Source of the DNA: Pedobacter sp. KBW06
GTDB lineage: Bacteria; Bacteroidota; Bacteroidia; Sphingobacteriales; Sphingobacteriaceae
Length of the DNA: 64,000 nt
Direction: 5' to 3'
NCBI RefSeq assembly: GCF_003852525.1
Contig: NZ_QAJL01000007.1
Location: 62,001-126,000, forward strand
The notes below the pieces were generated by a model. It had not been told where the DNA came from. It saw only the letters and a list, made by a program, of their open reading frames with translations, and did no database searches. The number at the start of each line of letters is the position of its first letter. The first letter of the stretch is position 1. Made by a program: the position numbers and the translations under genes. Of the stretch, positions 25,486 through 34,233 are shown piece after piece.

Positions 25486-27045
25486 ATGGCAACACCAAAG
25501 GAAAAATTTGCAGAAGCATTAGTCACCCTAAAAGAGCTTCAGGATAAAGGATCTGCAGGATTCTATACTGACGAAATACCCAACCGTTCACAGCGTGAAA
25601 TCTTATTAAAAAACGGTTTTATCAAAGAAGTCTCCAAAGGTTGGTATGTATCTGCAGACCCTTCAGAAGTTCCAGGTGATAACACATCCTGGTACAGTTG
25701 TTATTGGGAATTCTGTGCAAAATTTATCCGCCACAAATATGGAGAAAACTGGTGCCTTTCTGCCCACCAGTCGCTCATGATACATGCAGGTAATTTGACC
25801 GTGCCTACCCAACTACGGCTACGCTCACCAAGTGGGAATAACAGTTCAATTACCTTACCGCATAACACCTCGCTGTTTAACTATAGGGCAGAACTTCCCT
25901 CAGATGAAATGGTTACCAACATTAACGACCTTAGGTTATATAGTCTGCAGGGGGCATTGATTTACAGTAGTGAAGGGATGTACCGTGCTAAACCACTGGA
26001 TTGCCGCGTTGGATTAGCCAGTATCAGTGATGCCTCAGAACTATTGCCAATTTTGCTGGACAATGGTCACTCCACCATCAGCGGTAGACTAGCTGGCGCA
26101 TTCCGAAACATCGGGAGGGACAGAATTGCCGACCAGATCATTGATACCATGAAACAGGCAGGATATGACGTCAGAGAAGAAGACCCTTTTCAGGAAAAGC
26201 TACAAGTGGTGATCAGCCCGCGCGAACGCTCTCCATTTGTTAATCGCATCCGCATAATGTGGCAACAAATGACTGAAGTAATTTTAAAAGACTTCCCTAA
26301 AGCCCCAGGTATACCGGCAGACCGGGGAACCTATATTAAAACGGTGGAAGAAGTTTACCTTACAGATGCCTATCATTCCCTATCCATAGAACGTTACCGC
26401 GTCACACCGGAACTCATCGCCAAAGTAAGCAGTGGCGAATGGGATAAAGATAGCTCCCAGGAAGACCGCAAACAAAAAGATGCCATGGCAGCAAGAGGCT
26501 ACTTCCAGGCCTTTCAGGAAGTAAAAAAATCTCTGGAGAAAATCCTGAAGGGAGAGAACGCAGGACTACAAGCAGATAAAGATCATCAGAAATGGTATCG
26601 GGAACTTTTTGACCCAAGCGTACAATCTGGAATTCTAAAAGCTTCGGATCTTGCTGGTTATCGCAGCAACCAAGTGTATATCAGTTCTTCAAAGCATATA
26701 CCACTGAGCGTAGAGGCCATGCGAGATGCAATGCCAGAGTTATTTGATTTACTTCAGAAGGAACAGCATCCAGCAGTAAGGGCAGTGCTAGGTCATTACA
26801 TTTTCGTTTTCATTCATCCCTATATGGATGGCAATGGTAGAATAGGCAGGTTCCTGATGAACACGATGCTAGCCTCGGGTGGCTATCCATGGACAGTAAT
26901 TCCAGTAGAAAAAAGAGATGAATATATGAAATCCCTGGAAACTGCCAGTGTTACTGGAGACATTGGTCCCTTCTCCAAATTTATTGCCTACCTAGTTAGC
27001 GAAAATATGAAAGGTAAACCAGTTGCTCACCTACCGGGAAAATAA
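25486..27045 (+). CDS. Fic-domain protein with N-terminal AbiEi-like winged-helix domain
   Basis: The catalytic Fic motif HPYMDGNGRIGR is at residues about 444-455, matching HPFx(D/E)GNGRxxR, so AMP (or other NMP) transfer to protein hydroxyls is expected. An alpha-inhibitory-like segment YHSLSIERYRVT precedes the domain (residues about 294-305). It fits SxxxE but has Arg where Gly or Asn is usual. The N-terminal 150 residues (KDEIPNRSQREILLKNGFI region and YVSADPSEVPGD) resemble the winged-helix AbiEi/type IV antitoxin module, suggesting autoregulation and DNA binding. The length (519 aa) suits this two-domain architecture. It lies alone on the plus strand within the island. No separate FicA antitoxin is adjacent. 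Confidence 0.85.
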   Translation: MATPKEKFAEALVTLKELQDKGSAGFYTDEIPNRSQREILLKNGFIKEVSKGWYVSADPSEVPGDNTSWYSCYWEFCAKFIRHKYGENWCLSAHQSLMIHAGNLTVPTQLRLRSPSGNNSSITLPHNTSLFNYRAELPSDEMVTNINDLRLYSLQGALIYSSEGMYRAKPLDCRVGLASISDASELLPILLDNGHSTISGRLAGAFRNIGRDRIADQIIDTMKQAGYDVREEDPFQEKLQVVISPRERSPFVNRIRIMWQQMTEVILKDFPKAPGIPADRGTYIKTVEEVYLTDAYHSLSIERYRVTPELIAKVSSGEWDKDSSQEDRKQKDAMAARGYFQAFQEVKKSLEKILKGENAGLQADKDHQKWYRELFDPSVQSGILKASDLAGYRSNQVYISSSKHIPLSVEAMRDAMPELFDLLQKEQHPAVRAVLGHYIFVFIHPYMDGNGRIGRFLMNTMLASGGYPWTVIPVEKRDEYMKSLETASVTGDIGPFSKFIAYLVSENMKGKPVAHLPGK

Positions 27046-27194
27046 AGAATAATACCACAGATCTTTTTTCCAAGGCCAAATCGACAGCATTAGCAAACCT
27101 TGGAGAATGTTAAATGCCCCCCACTAACGCCATTCTTAGCACAAACACCCGAAACAGCCTTACTATACGGGCCGGCGAAAATCTAACCTATTTA

Positions 27195-27255
27195 TCCCAT
27201 ATGGGACTCCTTCTATTTTAAATTGACAATCATTGTAATCAACTCAATTGACAAT
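27195..27255 (+). promoter_or_regulatory. Operator-like sites upstream of the HTH gene
   Basis: A 12-bp palindrome TCCCATATGGGA (27195-27206) repeats the core of the palindrome at 21731-21746. It is followed by a direct repeat AATTGACAAT (27221-27230 and 27246-27255); the first copy also forms a small dyad ACAAT-c-ATTGT. The HTH gene starts 26 bp later. This is a typical operator layout for a self-regulated gene, though no binding data are implied. Confidence 0.45.
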
Positions 27256-27281
27256 AAAAACGAAAAGGAAGAAATCTGCCT

Positions 27282-27629
27282 ATGGAACCATTTAGTTTTG
27301 AAAAACTTCCCGAAGTAATCAGAATCCTATTTGAAAAAGTAGAGCACATTGAAGAATTACTTCAGGATTTACAGCCGCAGCCCCCCAACGAAAATGAGCT
27401 TTTAACGATTCATGAAGCCGCCGAATTTCTGAAGGTCACTGTACCCGCCTTATATACAAAAGTAAGCAGACAAGAGATCCCAGTAAGCAAACCAGGAAAA
27501 AGGCTATACTTCAACAAGACCGATCTGAAGAAATGGATCATCGCATCAAGAAAAAAAACGGTGGGAGAAATCAGAAAGGAAGCGGAAGAGCGTATCAAAA
27601 TGCTCAATAAACATAAAAACTTTGTATGA
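27282..27629 (+). CDS. MerR/excisionase-type HTH DNA-binding protein
   Basis: The 115-aa protein carries a HTH_17 helix-turn-helix at residues about 42-90 (LTIHEAAEFLKVTVPALYTK, then EIPVSKPGKRLYFNKTDLKKWI). The wing lysine-rich GKRLYF is typical of excisionase-family proteins in Bacteroidetes mobile elements. The N-terminal 35 residues form an acidic helix. Such proteins act as recombination directionality factors or as regulators of element transfer. The operator-like palindrome and direct repeats immediately upstream suggest autoregulation. Confidence 0.85.
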   Translation: MEPFSFEKLPEVIRILFEKVEHIEELLQDLQPQPPNENELLTIHEAAEFLKVTVPALYTKVSRQEIPVSKPGKRLYFNKTDLKKWIIASRKKTVGEIRKEAEERIKMLNKHKNFV

Positions 27630-27959
27630 TACTTACCTTAAAAAACACCTCCACCATACATTCTTATAAGCTATTTGAAAATATGAAGCTGAAATTAATC
27701 AAGTCGACTAAACTAGGTAAACTTAACTTCTATTGATTTTGGAGTCGTCCTTTACTGTATCGAAAATTTTGAATGGCTTATATATTCTCCGAATTGATCG
27801 GATGGAGCAAATTTGCTCTAAAAAATCATAACGGCCAGCTTAATAATGATATTCATATAAATAAACAATTTTCGAAAATAGTTGTTGTAAAACTTGAATG
27901 TATTTAAATATCAAAAAATGAACAGCTCAATGGCATGGGTATTTTTATTTGATTTTGGC
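27630..27959. other. Gene-free 330-bp stretch with a 14-bp palindrome
   Basis: No convincing gene on either strand. The only notable element is the perfect palindrome GAGCAAATTTGCTC (27805-27818), followed by TAAAAAA. It sits between the 3' ends of the HTH gene and the Septu HNH gene and may act as a terminator in the minus direction or as a protein site. AT content is high. Confidence 0.4.
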
Positions 27960-28694
27960 CTACTTAATCTTTGAAAAGACTCCTAATAGTTCAAGTAAAG
28001 ATTCACCGAAATTATCAATCACCATATTTGAGTAAGCTGCATCAGGTGACATGTATTTTATCAGACGAATAAATAATATATCAAGTATTTCTTTTTCAAT
28101 TTGAGTGATTTCTTTGCTTCTAAAAGTTTTCTCTAAAAGTGTATACAAAAGATTTAAAAGTTGGAAAACCTCATCATAGACCTTAATTCTCGCTTCAACT
28201 AAGTAAGACCTATTACTCCGCCCGCTTCCATTTAGATTATTAAGATCAAACAGGTCAATGCTATATTGTCCCCTATCTACGTTTTTTATGTCTCTTGAGT
28301 AAAGTAAATGTCCAACATAAATCAGTTCTCTCTTGAACTTATCGGGATTGGAATGCACCCACTCGCCTTTTATCAAATAGAAATTTGGCGAAAATAAGTT
28401 TGGATGAGGTATTTCCCTTTTCAAAGCATTACAGCGTTGACAGCTGTAGTGTAAATTCTTGATATCTTTTTCGTATTTATCAAAACCATACATGCTATTT
28501 TTAGGATAAAAATGTTCAATTTGAAAATAAGATGCTGATTCAGGTGAACTTCCGCAATAGGCACAACACCCTGAATAAATGTCTCTTATAATGTCCCTAA
28601 TGCGAACATCATCATTGTAATCGTTTATTTTTTCTAAGATCGAACTTGCCTCCTTTAAATGTTCAGATAAAGAATTTTTGTCAACCCACCTCAT
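27960..28694 (-). CDS. ptuB: HNH endonuclease, Septu PtuB-like
   Basis: The 244-aa protein has a zinc-stabilised HNH core: CAYCGSS (CxxC at 44-47), FQIEHFYPK (H61, the first catalytic histidine region), and NLHYSCQRCNALKRE (80-94, with the second CxxC and the Asn). This matches PtuB and the HNH nucleases of retron Ec78-type loci. Its start overlaps the ATPase stop by 4 bases (ATGA, 28691-28694), the usual ptuA-ptuB coupling. In Septu systems the ATPase restrains the HNH until infection, after which DNA or RNA is cut. The C-terminal 100 residues are helical and specific to the family. No retron RT or ncRNA is adjacent, so Septu is the better reading. Confidence 0.8.
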   Translation of the reverse strand: MRWVDKNSLSEHLKEASSILEKINDYNDDVRIRDIIRDIYSGCCAYCGSSPESASYFQIEHFYPKNSMYGFDKYEKDIKNLHYSCQRCNALKREIPHPNLFSPNFYLIKGEWVHSNPDKFKRELIYVGHLLYSRDIKNVDRGQYSIDLFDLNNLNGSGRSNRSYLVEARIKVYDEVFQLLNLLYTLLEKTFRSKEITQIEKEILDILFIRLIKYMSPDAAYSNMVIDNFGESLLELLGVFSKIK

Positions 28695-30319
28695 ATAACA
28701 GAATTAGATTTATTGAACAGCTCAGTGATTTTTTGCTTAAGATCAAAAGAGTCTCGTACACTAGCAATCGGATCGTGCGCAGGAAGTGCAACTTTTTTAG
28801 TATCCAAAAACTTTTTTAATTCAGCCTCTGTCCGTTGAGACCGATAACTGATCTTAAATTCATCAAGTAATACTTCTTCAATACTAAAGGTATTAACGTG
28901 GTCAATCATCTCGCTTGTTAAATTTCCTACGCTATCACGACTAAACCTTAATACATCTGTGTTTGCGTTCTGAGCGGCTTTCATGATTAGTACCGGTGAA
29001 TGCGTAGCGAATAGAAAATGAGAATTTTTTATTTCATAAACGGTTTCCGCTATATCTCTGAAATTTTCAGGAAACTCCTGCTGCCATTTGGGGTGCAGAC
29101 TATTTTCCGGCTCATCGAAGAAAACAATACAATTTTCCGGATTTTCCGACAACGGCATATCAGAAAAATAGCTAAATAGCCGTATCATATTTTGTTGTCC
29201 AGAACTCATTTCCGCCAGCGGTATGTCATCTATAAATATATCCAGTTCAACTGCTTGATGTTCCACCAATAAAGCCAGCAAATTGATTTCAAATATTGAA
29301 AGTTCATTTAGGTCGAGCTCAAGTCCCCAGTTGATATGTTGATCTTTGGAAATCTCAAAGTTACCTGCGACTGTTTTCTCCGGCGTTAGTTCAATGCTTT
29401 TCATGAAATGGTTTAGCGACTTTATGATTGGACTTTCACTGATATCTTTAAAAAACTCTGCATCAGATCCGGTATGATCAAAATATAATTTAAAAAATGA
29501 TCCCGATCTATATAAATTCTCAACCACAGAATAATCAATTTTACTAACAGGATTCTTGACTGTCAAATCCCCTTTGTCATCTCGTTTTAGATTACTTAGA
29601 ACTCTCAAAAAGTCATGGATAAATGCACTCTTTGTTGAACCTAGCATTACAAAAATTTTGTCGTCAATGGCTGGAGCTTGAAAATCAATAGGTAGTCGAT
29701 AACGAACTTTCCACTGAGCGTCTTTACGATGTTCTAGCAATTGGTTCAGTCGCTTAATTCTATTATTCTGGTAATTTTTGAATAATGCCCTCAAAAAAAG
29801 ATAACTGGTGACGTTAACTGGCGACTGATGATTAAAGCTTCTGAAACGCGAATTTCGATGAACTATCTTGTTTTCCACCGTAGATGTAATCAAAATAAGT
29901 TGGCCGTTGTGGCGACTAAGGAAGTCATTCCCATGATCGTTAGTAGGGTCCATAATAATGGTTTCATTATTTGTATGAACGCCCATTTTCTGAAGTGGGA
30001 TAATAGCACCATCGAGCAATGGTTTAGTACCATATTTTTGATCCTCCTGATTAAGACTTTGAAATCTCCGTAACTTGCTGTCAATTGCCGAGCCTAGGTT
30101 CATAGCATGAGTAATTGTACGAAAGAAAAAAGTTTTGCCAACCCCATTTTCTCCGATAATATAGGAGTATTGGTTTGGCGCAGAAGTATCATCGATAGCG
30201 ACCTTAATATTTGTGTCATCGATATCTTCCAGTGAAACATTATTATGATCTATCAGAAGATCAAGATTAACATCTCCAAGTACCTTGTGTTTATTAAAAA
30301 TAATAGTTTGAATTCTCAT
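28691..30319 (-). CDS. ptuA: AAA/ABC-type ATPase, Septu PtuA-like
   Basis: This 542-aa protein has an ABC/SMC-like ATPase of the OLD/RecF type. Walker A is GENGVGKT (56-63). The signature region is EMSSGQQNMIRLFSYF, Walker B is IVFFDEPENSLHPKWQQEF, and the switch histidine is in HFLFATHSPVLI. An insertion of about 250 residues separates the halves, and the C-terminus is a charged helical tail. PtuA forms a multimer that binds PtuB and is kept inactive by ATP. The 4-nt overlap with the HNH gene supports the pair. Related ATPase-HNH pairs occur in retron and Gabija-like systems, but those have other companions. Confidence 0.82.
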   Translation of the reverse strand: MRIQTIIFNKHKVLGDVNLDLLIDHNNVSLEDIDDTNIKVAIDDTSAPNQYSYIIGENGVGKTFFFRTITHAMNLGSAIDSKLRRFQSLNQEDQKYGTKPLLDGAIIPLQKMGVHTNNETIIMDPTNDHGNDFLSRHNGQLILITSTVENKIVHRNSRFRSFNHQSPVNVTSYLFLRALFKNYQNNRIKRLNQLLEHRKDAQWKVRYRLPIDFQAPAIDDKIFVMLGSTKSAFIHDFLRVLSNLKRDDKGDLTVKNPVSKIDYSVVENLYRSGSFFKLYFDHTGSDAEFFKDISESPIIKSLNHFMKSIELTPEKTVAGNFEISKDQHINWGLELDLNELSIFEINLLALLVEHQAVELDIFIDDIPLAEMSSGQQNMIRLFSYFSDMPLSENPENCIVFFDEPENSLHPKWQQEFPENFRDIAETVYEIKNSHFLFATHSPVLIMKAAQNANTDVLRFSRDSVGNLTSEMIDHVNTFSIEEVLLDEFKISYRSQRTEAELKKFLDTKKVALPAHDPIASVRDSFDLKQKITELFNKSNSVI

Positions 30320-30393
30320 AATCGATTTAGGTTCACGATTGTTAAAGATAGGAAATATACATAAATACTCATTTTAGGCATCACAATCCGCCT

Positions 30394-30565
30394 TTAGAAA
30401 GTCATGAACTGTAAGCAAGCAGATACCCCCATCTCATTCAGGTTAATTTGATTTGTAGTAGTATCTTTTGTAATCCCCTTTGTTAAGACAACGTACGTAT
30501 ATTCCTTTTCATCAAAAGTGATATGCGCAGCGGTAAACTCATAATGTAAATATAGCCTCAGTCAT
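30394..30565 (-). pseudogene. Frameshifted small ORF between Septu and integrase
   Basis: A minus-strand frame ending at TAA 30394-30396 reads as protein (YEFTAAHITFDEKEYTYVV, then LTKGITKDTTTNQINLNEMG, then VSACLQFMTF) but has no start. The ATG at 30565 (MTEAIFTL) is in a neighbouring frame and stops exactly where the other begins, as if a one-base change had split one gene of about 55 codons. Product unknown. Coding nature is judged from composition only. Confidence 0.35.
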
Positions 30566-30612
30566 GTGCTTTTATTGTGCTAATACCATAGATACTTATG
30601 AAGGGGTAAAAA

Positions 30613-31806
30613 CTACCTTTCATTCCGATGCACAATAAACTTAAATGATTTCGGCGGTAAGTTTTCATCCAATTCTACTTTAACAGCCTCCTCGGGCATT
30701 TTCAACATAATCTTATCAGCCGCATTACGCTTGGTCTTGTCTACAATTTTGGCGTAGATTTCCGTATTCTTAAAAGCCTTATGGCCTAACATTTTAGAAA
30801 CCGTATAAATATCCGTTCCGAGCTCCAGTTGCAGCGTGGCGAATGTATGGCGGAAACTATGGAAAGTAATATTCTTATTGATACCTGCTGCAGCAAGCCA
30901 ATGTGTAAAAAAAGTCTTTAGCCTCGAATACCTTAATCCCTGAAAAACAAGAATATTCTCCGTGTCCTGATTCCCCATAAAAAAGACTGCCTGATCTGAG
31001 ATTGGCATCACCTCTGCGGCTTCTGTTTTTTCCTGTGAGAACTGAAGTTCATATTTCCCGGCAGTTCCGCGCAAGTCTGACCACTTCAATGTTGCTACAT
31101 CAGAAAATCTCAATCCCGTTAGTCCAGAGAAAAGCGCAGCCCTTCTCATTAAATCTGACTCGGCAGGAGTTTCCGCCAAATGCTGGAACTCTTCTAATGT
31201 AAGCCTCTCCCTGTGTGTCTCTTTAGCTGGAATGGCTTTTACGATCGAATGCAAATCCTGTGATATAATACCCTTTTTATAGGCAATTCTTAAAACATGC
31301 CTCAACTTCGCATAATAACATACAGCCGTATTTCTCTTGATCGGTCTTCCTGTTCTGCTAATACTAGGACCACTAAGCAAGTAGATTTTGTAATCTTCAC
31401 ACAAATGGTCATTGACTTCAGGAAACTTAAGATCATGGCCTGCAAAAGCGATAAAGTATCTCAAACCCATAGCCCAATCATCTGAAAGCGATTGTTGCTT
31501 TTTGCGGGTTTCTATTTTGAAAAAATCAATGAAACTGGAATCTCTTACGGCATCTGAAAGAAAGCCAAATCTACGGTTTTGGATATCCAGTTGACGTTGT
31601 GCACAAACGGTACGGGCCAGGATCATCGTTTCCTTATTATGTTGCCGCTCCCATTGATCAGCAGGATCATCATAGATATACAATTTAAGGGTTTCAAATC
31701 GATGAAATTTACCTGAAGCTGGGTTTTTGAGCGGTGGTGAATAATCCAGCACGATACTTTTTCTGTTATTCACGATAGTTCTCATTCTCATTTTCACTTT
31801 AGCCAT
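30613..31806 (-). CDS. Tyrosine recombinase (integrase)
   Basis: The 397-aa protein has the three-part layout of Bacteroidetes element integrases: an N-terminal arm-binding domain (beta-rich, residues 1-60), a SAM-like core-binding domain (about 90-195) and a catalytic domain. The catalytic residues are visible: R233 (GLRFSD), H316 and R319 (FHSFRHTF), H342 (LGHKAF) and nucleophile Y351 (TEIYAKI). It is the island's presumed integration enzyme. It lies about 1 kb from the 3' end of mnmE, with an excisionase-like gene between (3-bp gap). Confidence 0.92.
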   Translation of the reverse strand: MAKVKMRMRTIVNNRKSIVLDYSPPLKNPASGKFHRFETLKLYIYDDPADQWERQHNKETMILARTVCAQRQLDIQNRRFGFLSDAVRDSSFIDFFKIETRKKQQSLSDDWAMGLRYFIAFAGHDLKFPEVNDHLCEDYKIYLLSGPSISRTGRPIKRNTAVCYYAKLRHVLRIAYKKGIISQDLHSIVKAIPAKETHRERLTLEEFQHLAETPAESDLMRRAALFSGLTGLRFSDVATLKWSDLRGTAGKYELQFSQEKTEAAEVMPISDQAVFFMGNQDTENILVFQGLRYSRLKTFFTHWLAAAGINKNITFHSFRHTFATLQLELGTDIYTVSKMLGHKAFKNTEIYAKIVDKTKRNAADKIMLKMPEEAVKVELDENLPPKSFKFIVHRNER

Positions 31807-31809
31807 AAC

Positions 31810-32376
31810 TTAATCGTTTTGGTTAGAAAATTTATTTAGATCAGACTTTAAAACGTAAGTGTACTTACCATCTCGATATTTAGGGATATTATTCCGCTTC
31901 AGCAGATCCCACAACGCTCTCTCAGAAAAATTAAGCGCCTCTTGAGCCTCCGACATGGAATAGCAGAACTTCGGATGAGGATTCTTTTTACGCGCCTTCA
32001 GCACAGGTACCTGGAATTCCGGGAGCACAAGCATCTGATCAAGATCAACTCGTTTAATCAGTGTTTTTCGAGGTGTGAACCTAATGGCTTTTATTCTACC
32101 ACTTTGAATGATATTGTAAATACTTCTGACCGAAGTATTCAATAATCTGGCAGCCTCCTTAACCGTTAAAAATTCTGCCACTACTGTACTCGCAGTGGTC
32201 GCGGCTATAGTCTCCACAACTTGCTTTTCAGAAGCCTCTATTTTCAATTCTCTGGCCTTTCGCTTTCCGTATCTGCTATTACAGATATGACTGCAAAATC
32301 TGGTCACCGTAGTCTTTGCCATGAAAGCATTTCCACAGAATTCACAGATCCTTTTTACCTTAATGTTCGAACTCAT
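31810..32376 (-). CDS. Zinc-finger plus excisionase-type HTH protein
   Basis: The likely start is ATG 32376 ([10 protein letters not shown]); a GTG at 32403 would add nine residues. The N-terminus has a CxxC...CxxxC zinc-binding pattern (CEFCGNAF and [12 protein letters not shown]). Two HTH_17-like domains follow: [20 protein letters not shown] with [15 protein letters not shown], and [20 protein letters not shown] with [13 protein letters not shown]. Two excisionase-type domains fused to a zinc ribbon suit a recombination directionality factor or a regulator that bends att DNA. It sits directly upstream of the integrase with a 3-bp gap, so the pair is one operon. A 16-bp dyad (GCATTT/AAATGC, 32386-32401) lies just upstream. 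Confidence 0.8.
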   Translation of the reverse strand: MSSNIKVKRICEFCGNAFMAKTTVTRFCSHICNSRYGKRKARELKIEASEKQVVETIAATTASTVVAEFLTVKEAARLLNTSVRSIYNIIQSGRIKAIRFTPRKTLIKRVDLDQMLVLPEFQVPVLKARKKNPHPKFCYSMSEAQEALNFSERALWDLLKRNNIPKYRDGKYTYVLKSDLNKFSNQND

Positions 32377-32458
32377 CCTTTTGTTGCATTTAGTCAAATG
32401 CACCGTCTCTTTTTGACCGAATTCTACCCAAAAACACCTGTAGTTATCTCGCCTTTTT

Positions 32459-32510
32459 AAGTGTCATTAAGCGCCGATAAGTGTTATTAAGTGTCATTAG
32501 ATGTCGTTAG
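32459..32510. repeat. Short direct repeats, candidate integrase arm sites
   Basis: AAGTGTCATTA at 32459-32469 recurs with small changes at 32479 (AAGTGTTATTA), 32489 (AAGTGTCATTA) and about 32499 (GATGTCGTTA). Starts are 20, 10 and 10 bp apart, roughly helical phasing. Arm-type integrase or excisionase sites near att are arranged like this. The repeats are seen; the function is inferred from position between the excisionase gene and mnmE. Confidence 0.5.
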
Positions 32511-32672
32511 TCGCCATAATCTACCAGATGATTTTTACACCTGATTTTTAGGAGAAAAAAGCTACAAATGCGCTACAAAAGTCAGAAAAACAAAGTGATA
32601 TTTCCAAAAATATGGACAAAAGAAATTCACATAACTTATTAACAATAAGCCATATACTTGTCATTACTTAGC

Positions 32673-32720
32673 GTAATTATGCAGTAATTATCATCGATTA
32701 TTTGCCAATACAAAACTTGC
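32673..32720. other. Candidate island attachment region at the mnmE 3' end
   Basis: The island's integrase operon ends beside the last codons of mnmE (CIGK-stop, 32698-32709). A direct repeat GTAATTAT (32673-32680 and 32684-32691) abuts the stop codon. The 3' end of mnmE/trmE is a known integration site (for example SGI1). I did not find a second copy of the mnmE 3' end in the window, so the other att site must lie beyond the left edge. Confidence 0.45.
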
Positions 32721-34068
32721 TAAAAATATTCTCCAGCAAATCATCAGTGGTCACCTGGCCTGTGATCTCCCCAAGGTAATAAAGCGCCTGCTTAATATCC
32801 ATCGCTAAAAAATCTGAAGTCACCGGATTCAACAAACCATTAGCAACACTGCTCAGCGCTACCTGCGTTTTCTGCAAGGCTTCCACGTGTCTGATGTTCG
32901 TCACCATCGTATGATTTGCAGAAAGCTTATCGCCTACTGCAGTATTATAGATCAACTCCTTCAACTCCTCAATCCCCTGATTCTCTTTCGCAGAGATCGA
33001 AATAAAATTGATATCGGAAGGAAGGCTCAATTCTTTAAGCCTGTCGTTATAAGAAAGGTCCATTTTATTCGCTACTGCAACAAAAGATACTCCCGGTTTA
33101 TGCAAGCTAGCAATATCTTCTTTGATCTCGGAAGCGGAAAGGTTCAGTACATCAAATAAATACACCAATACCGCAGACTGACTAATCTTCTGCATGGTCT
33201 TCTCTACTCCTATCGCCTCAATCGTATCTGTAGCCTCTCTGATTCCAGCCGTATCGATCAACCTGAAATTAATCCCGTTGATATTTAAAACCTCTTCAAT
33301 CGTATCCCTTGTTGTCCCTGCAATCTCACTTACAATCGCCCGGTCTTCGTTTAACAGTGCATTTAACAAAGTTGATTTACCCGCATTTGGTCTGCCGGCA
33401 ATCACCGTATTGATCCCTTCCTTGATCACATTCCCCAATTCAAAAGAACGGATCAGTTTATTGATCACCAAAGTGATCTTATTGATCAGGTCCTGTAACT
33501 GATCTCTGTTTGCAAACTCCACATCCTCTTCAGAGAAATCAAGTTCCAGTTCAATCATCGATGCAAAATGAATCAATTGTTCCCTTAACAAATTAAGCTC
33601 AGTACTAAAACCTCCTCTCAACTGGTTCATCGCTACGCTATGCGCTGCCTGAGAATCCGAAGAAATCAAATCTGCAACAGCCTCAGCCTGGGAAAGATCC
33701 AAACCTCCGTTCAAGAATGCCCTTAACGTAAATTCTCCGGGCTTGGCTGCCGATGCTCCCCTTCTGATCAACAAAGAAATGATCTGTTGAATAATATAAT
33801 TCGAGCCATGACAGGAAATCTCTACCACATTCTCTTTCGTATAAGATTTCGGGGCGACAAACAAACTGACCACCACCTCATCAATCACCATATCCCCATC
33901 CTTTATCAATCCAAAATGTAGTGTATGAGAATCCTGCTTCAACAAGTCTTTTCCACTAAAAACTGAATTTGTGATAGAGATCGCGTCCTTACCCGAAAGG
34001 CGGATTACACCTATGGCGCCGATTCCTGGTGGCGTAGATAAGGCAACTATGGTTTCATTACTGATCAT
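32698..34068 (-). CDS. mnmE: tRNA modification GTPase MnmE
   Basis: The 456-aa protein is full length for MnmE. It begins with the tetrahydrofolate-binding domain (ETIVALSTPPGIGAIGVIRLSG), given here as TIVALSTPPG and IGAIGVIRLSG. The G domain is inserted in the helical part: GRPNAGKSTLLNALL (G1), AGTTRDTIEE (G2), DTAGI (G3) and NKMD (G4). It ends with the diagnostic CIGK, whose cysteine takes part in modification. With MnmG it makes the cmnm5 group at U34 of several tRNAs. It marks the start of ordinary chromosome. The mobile island ends at its stop codon, apparently without changing the protein. Confidence 0.97.
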   Translation of the reverse strand: MISNETIVALSTPPGIGAIGVIRLSGKDAISITNSVFSGKDLLKQDSHTLHFGLIKDGDMVIDEVVVSLFVAPKSYTKENVVEISCHGSNYIIQQIISLLIRRGASAAKPGEFTLRAFLNGGLDLSQAEAVADLISSDSQAAHSVAMNQLRGGFSTELNLLREQLIHFASMIELELDFSEEDVEFANRDQLQDLINKITLVINKLIRSFELGNVIKEGINTVIAGRPNAGKSTLLNALLNEDRAIVSEIAGTTRDTIEEVLNINGINFRLIDTAGIREATDTIEAIGVEKTMQKISQSAVLVYLFDVLNLSASEIKEDIASLHKPGVSFVAVANKMDLSYNDRLKELSLPSDINFISISAKENQGIEELKELIYNTAVGDKLSANHTMVTNIRHVEALQKTQVALSSVANGLLNPVTSDFLAMDIKQALYYLGEITGQVTTDDLLENIFSKFCIGK

Positions 34069-34233
34069 AAGAGAAATATACTGTGTTTTGATTATTTACA
34101 AAACTAGCCAAACATTTCATACCTTACCGTGTTTACCTTTTGAAAAAACAAATAAACTACAATTCAAGCCATCATGTCGCTCTTTATCTGACTTATAAAA
34201 GCCGATAAAGGCAGTAAAACAAGCTCTATCCTT

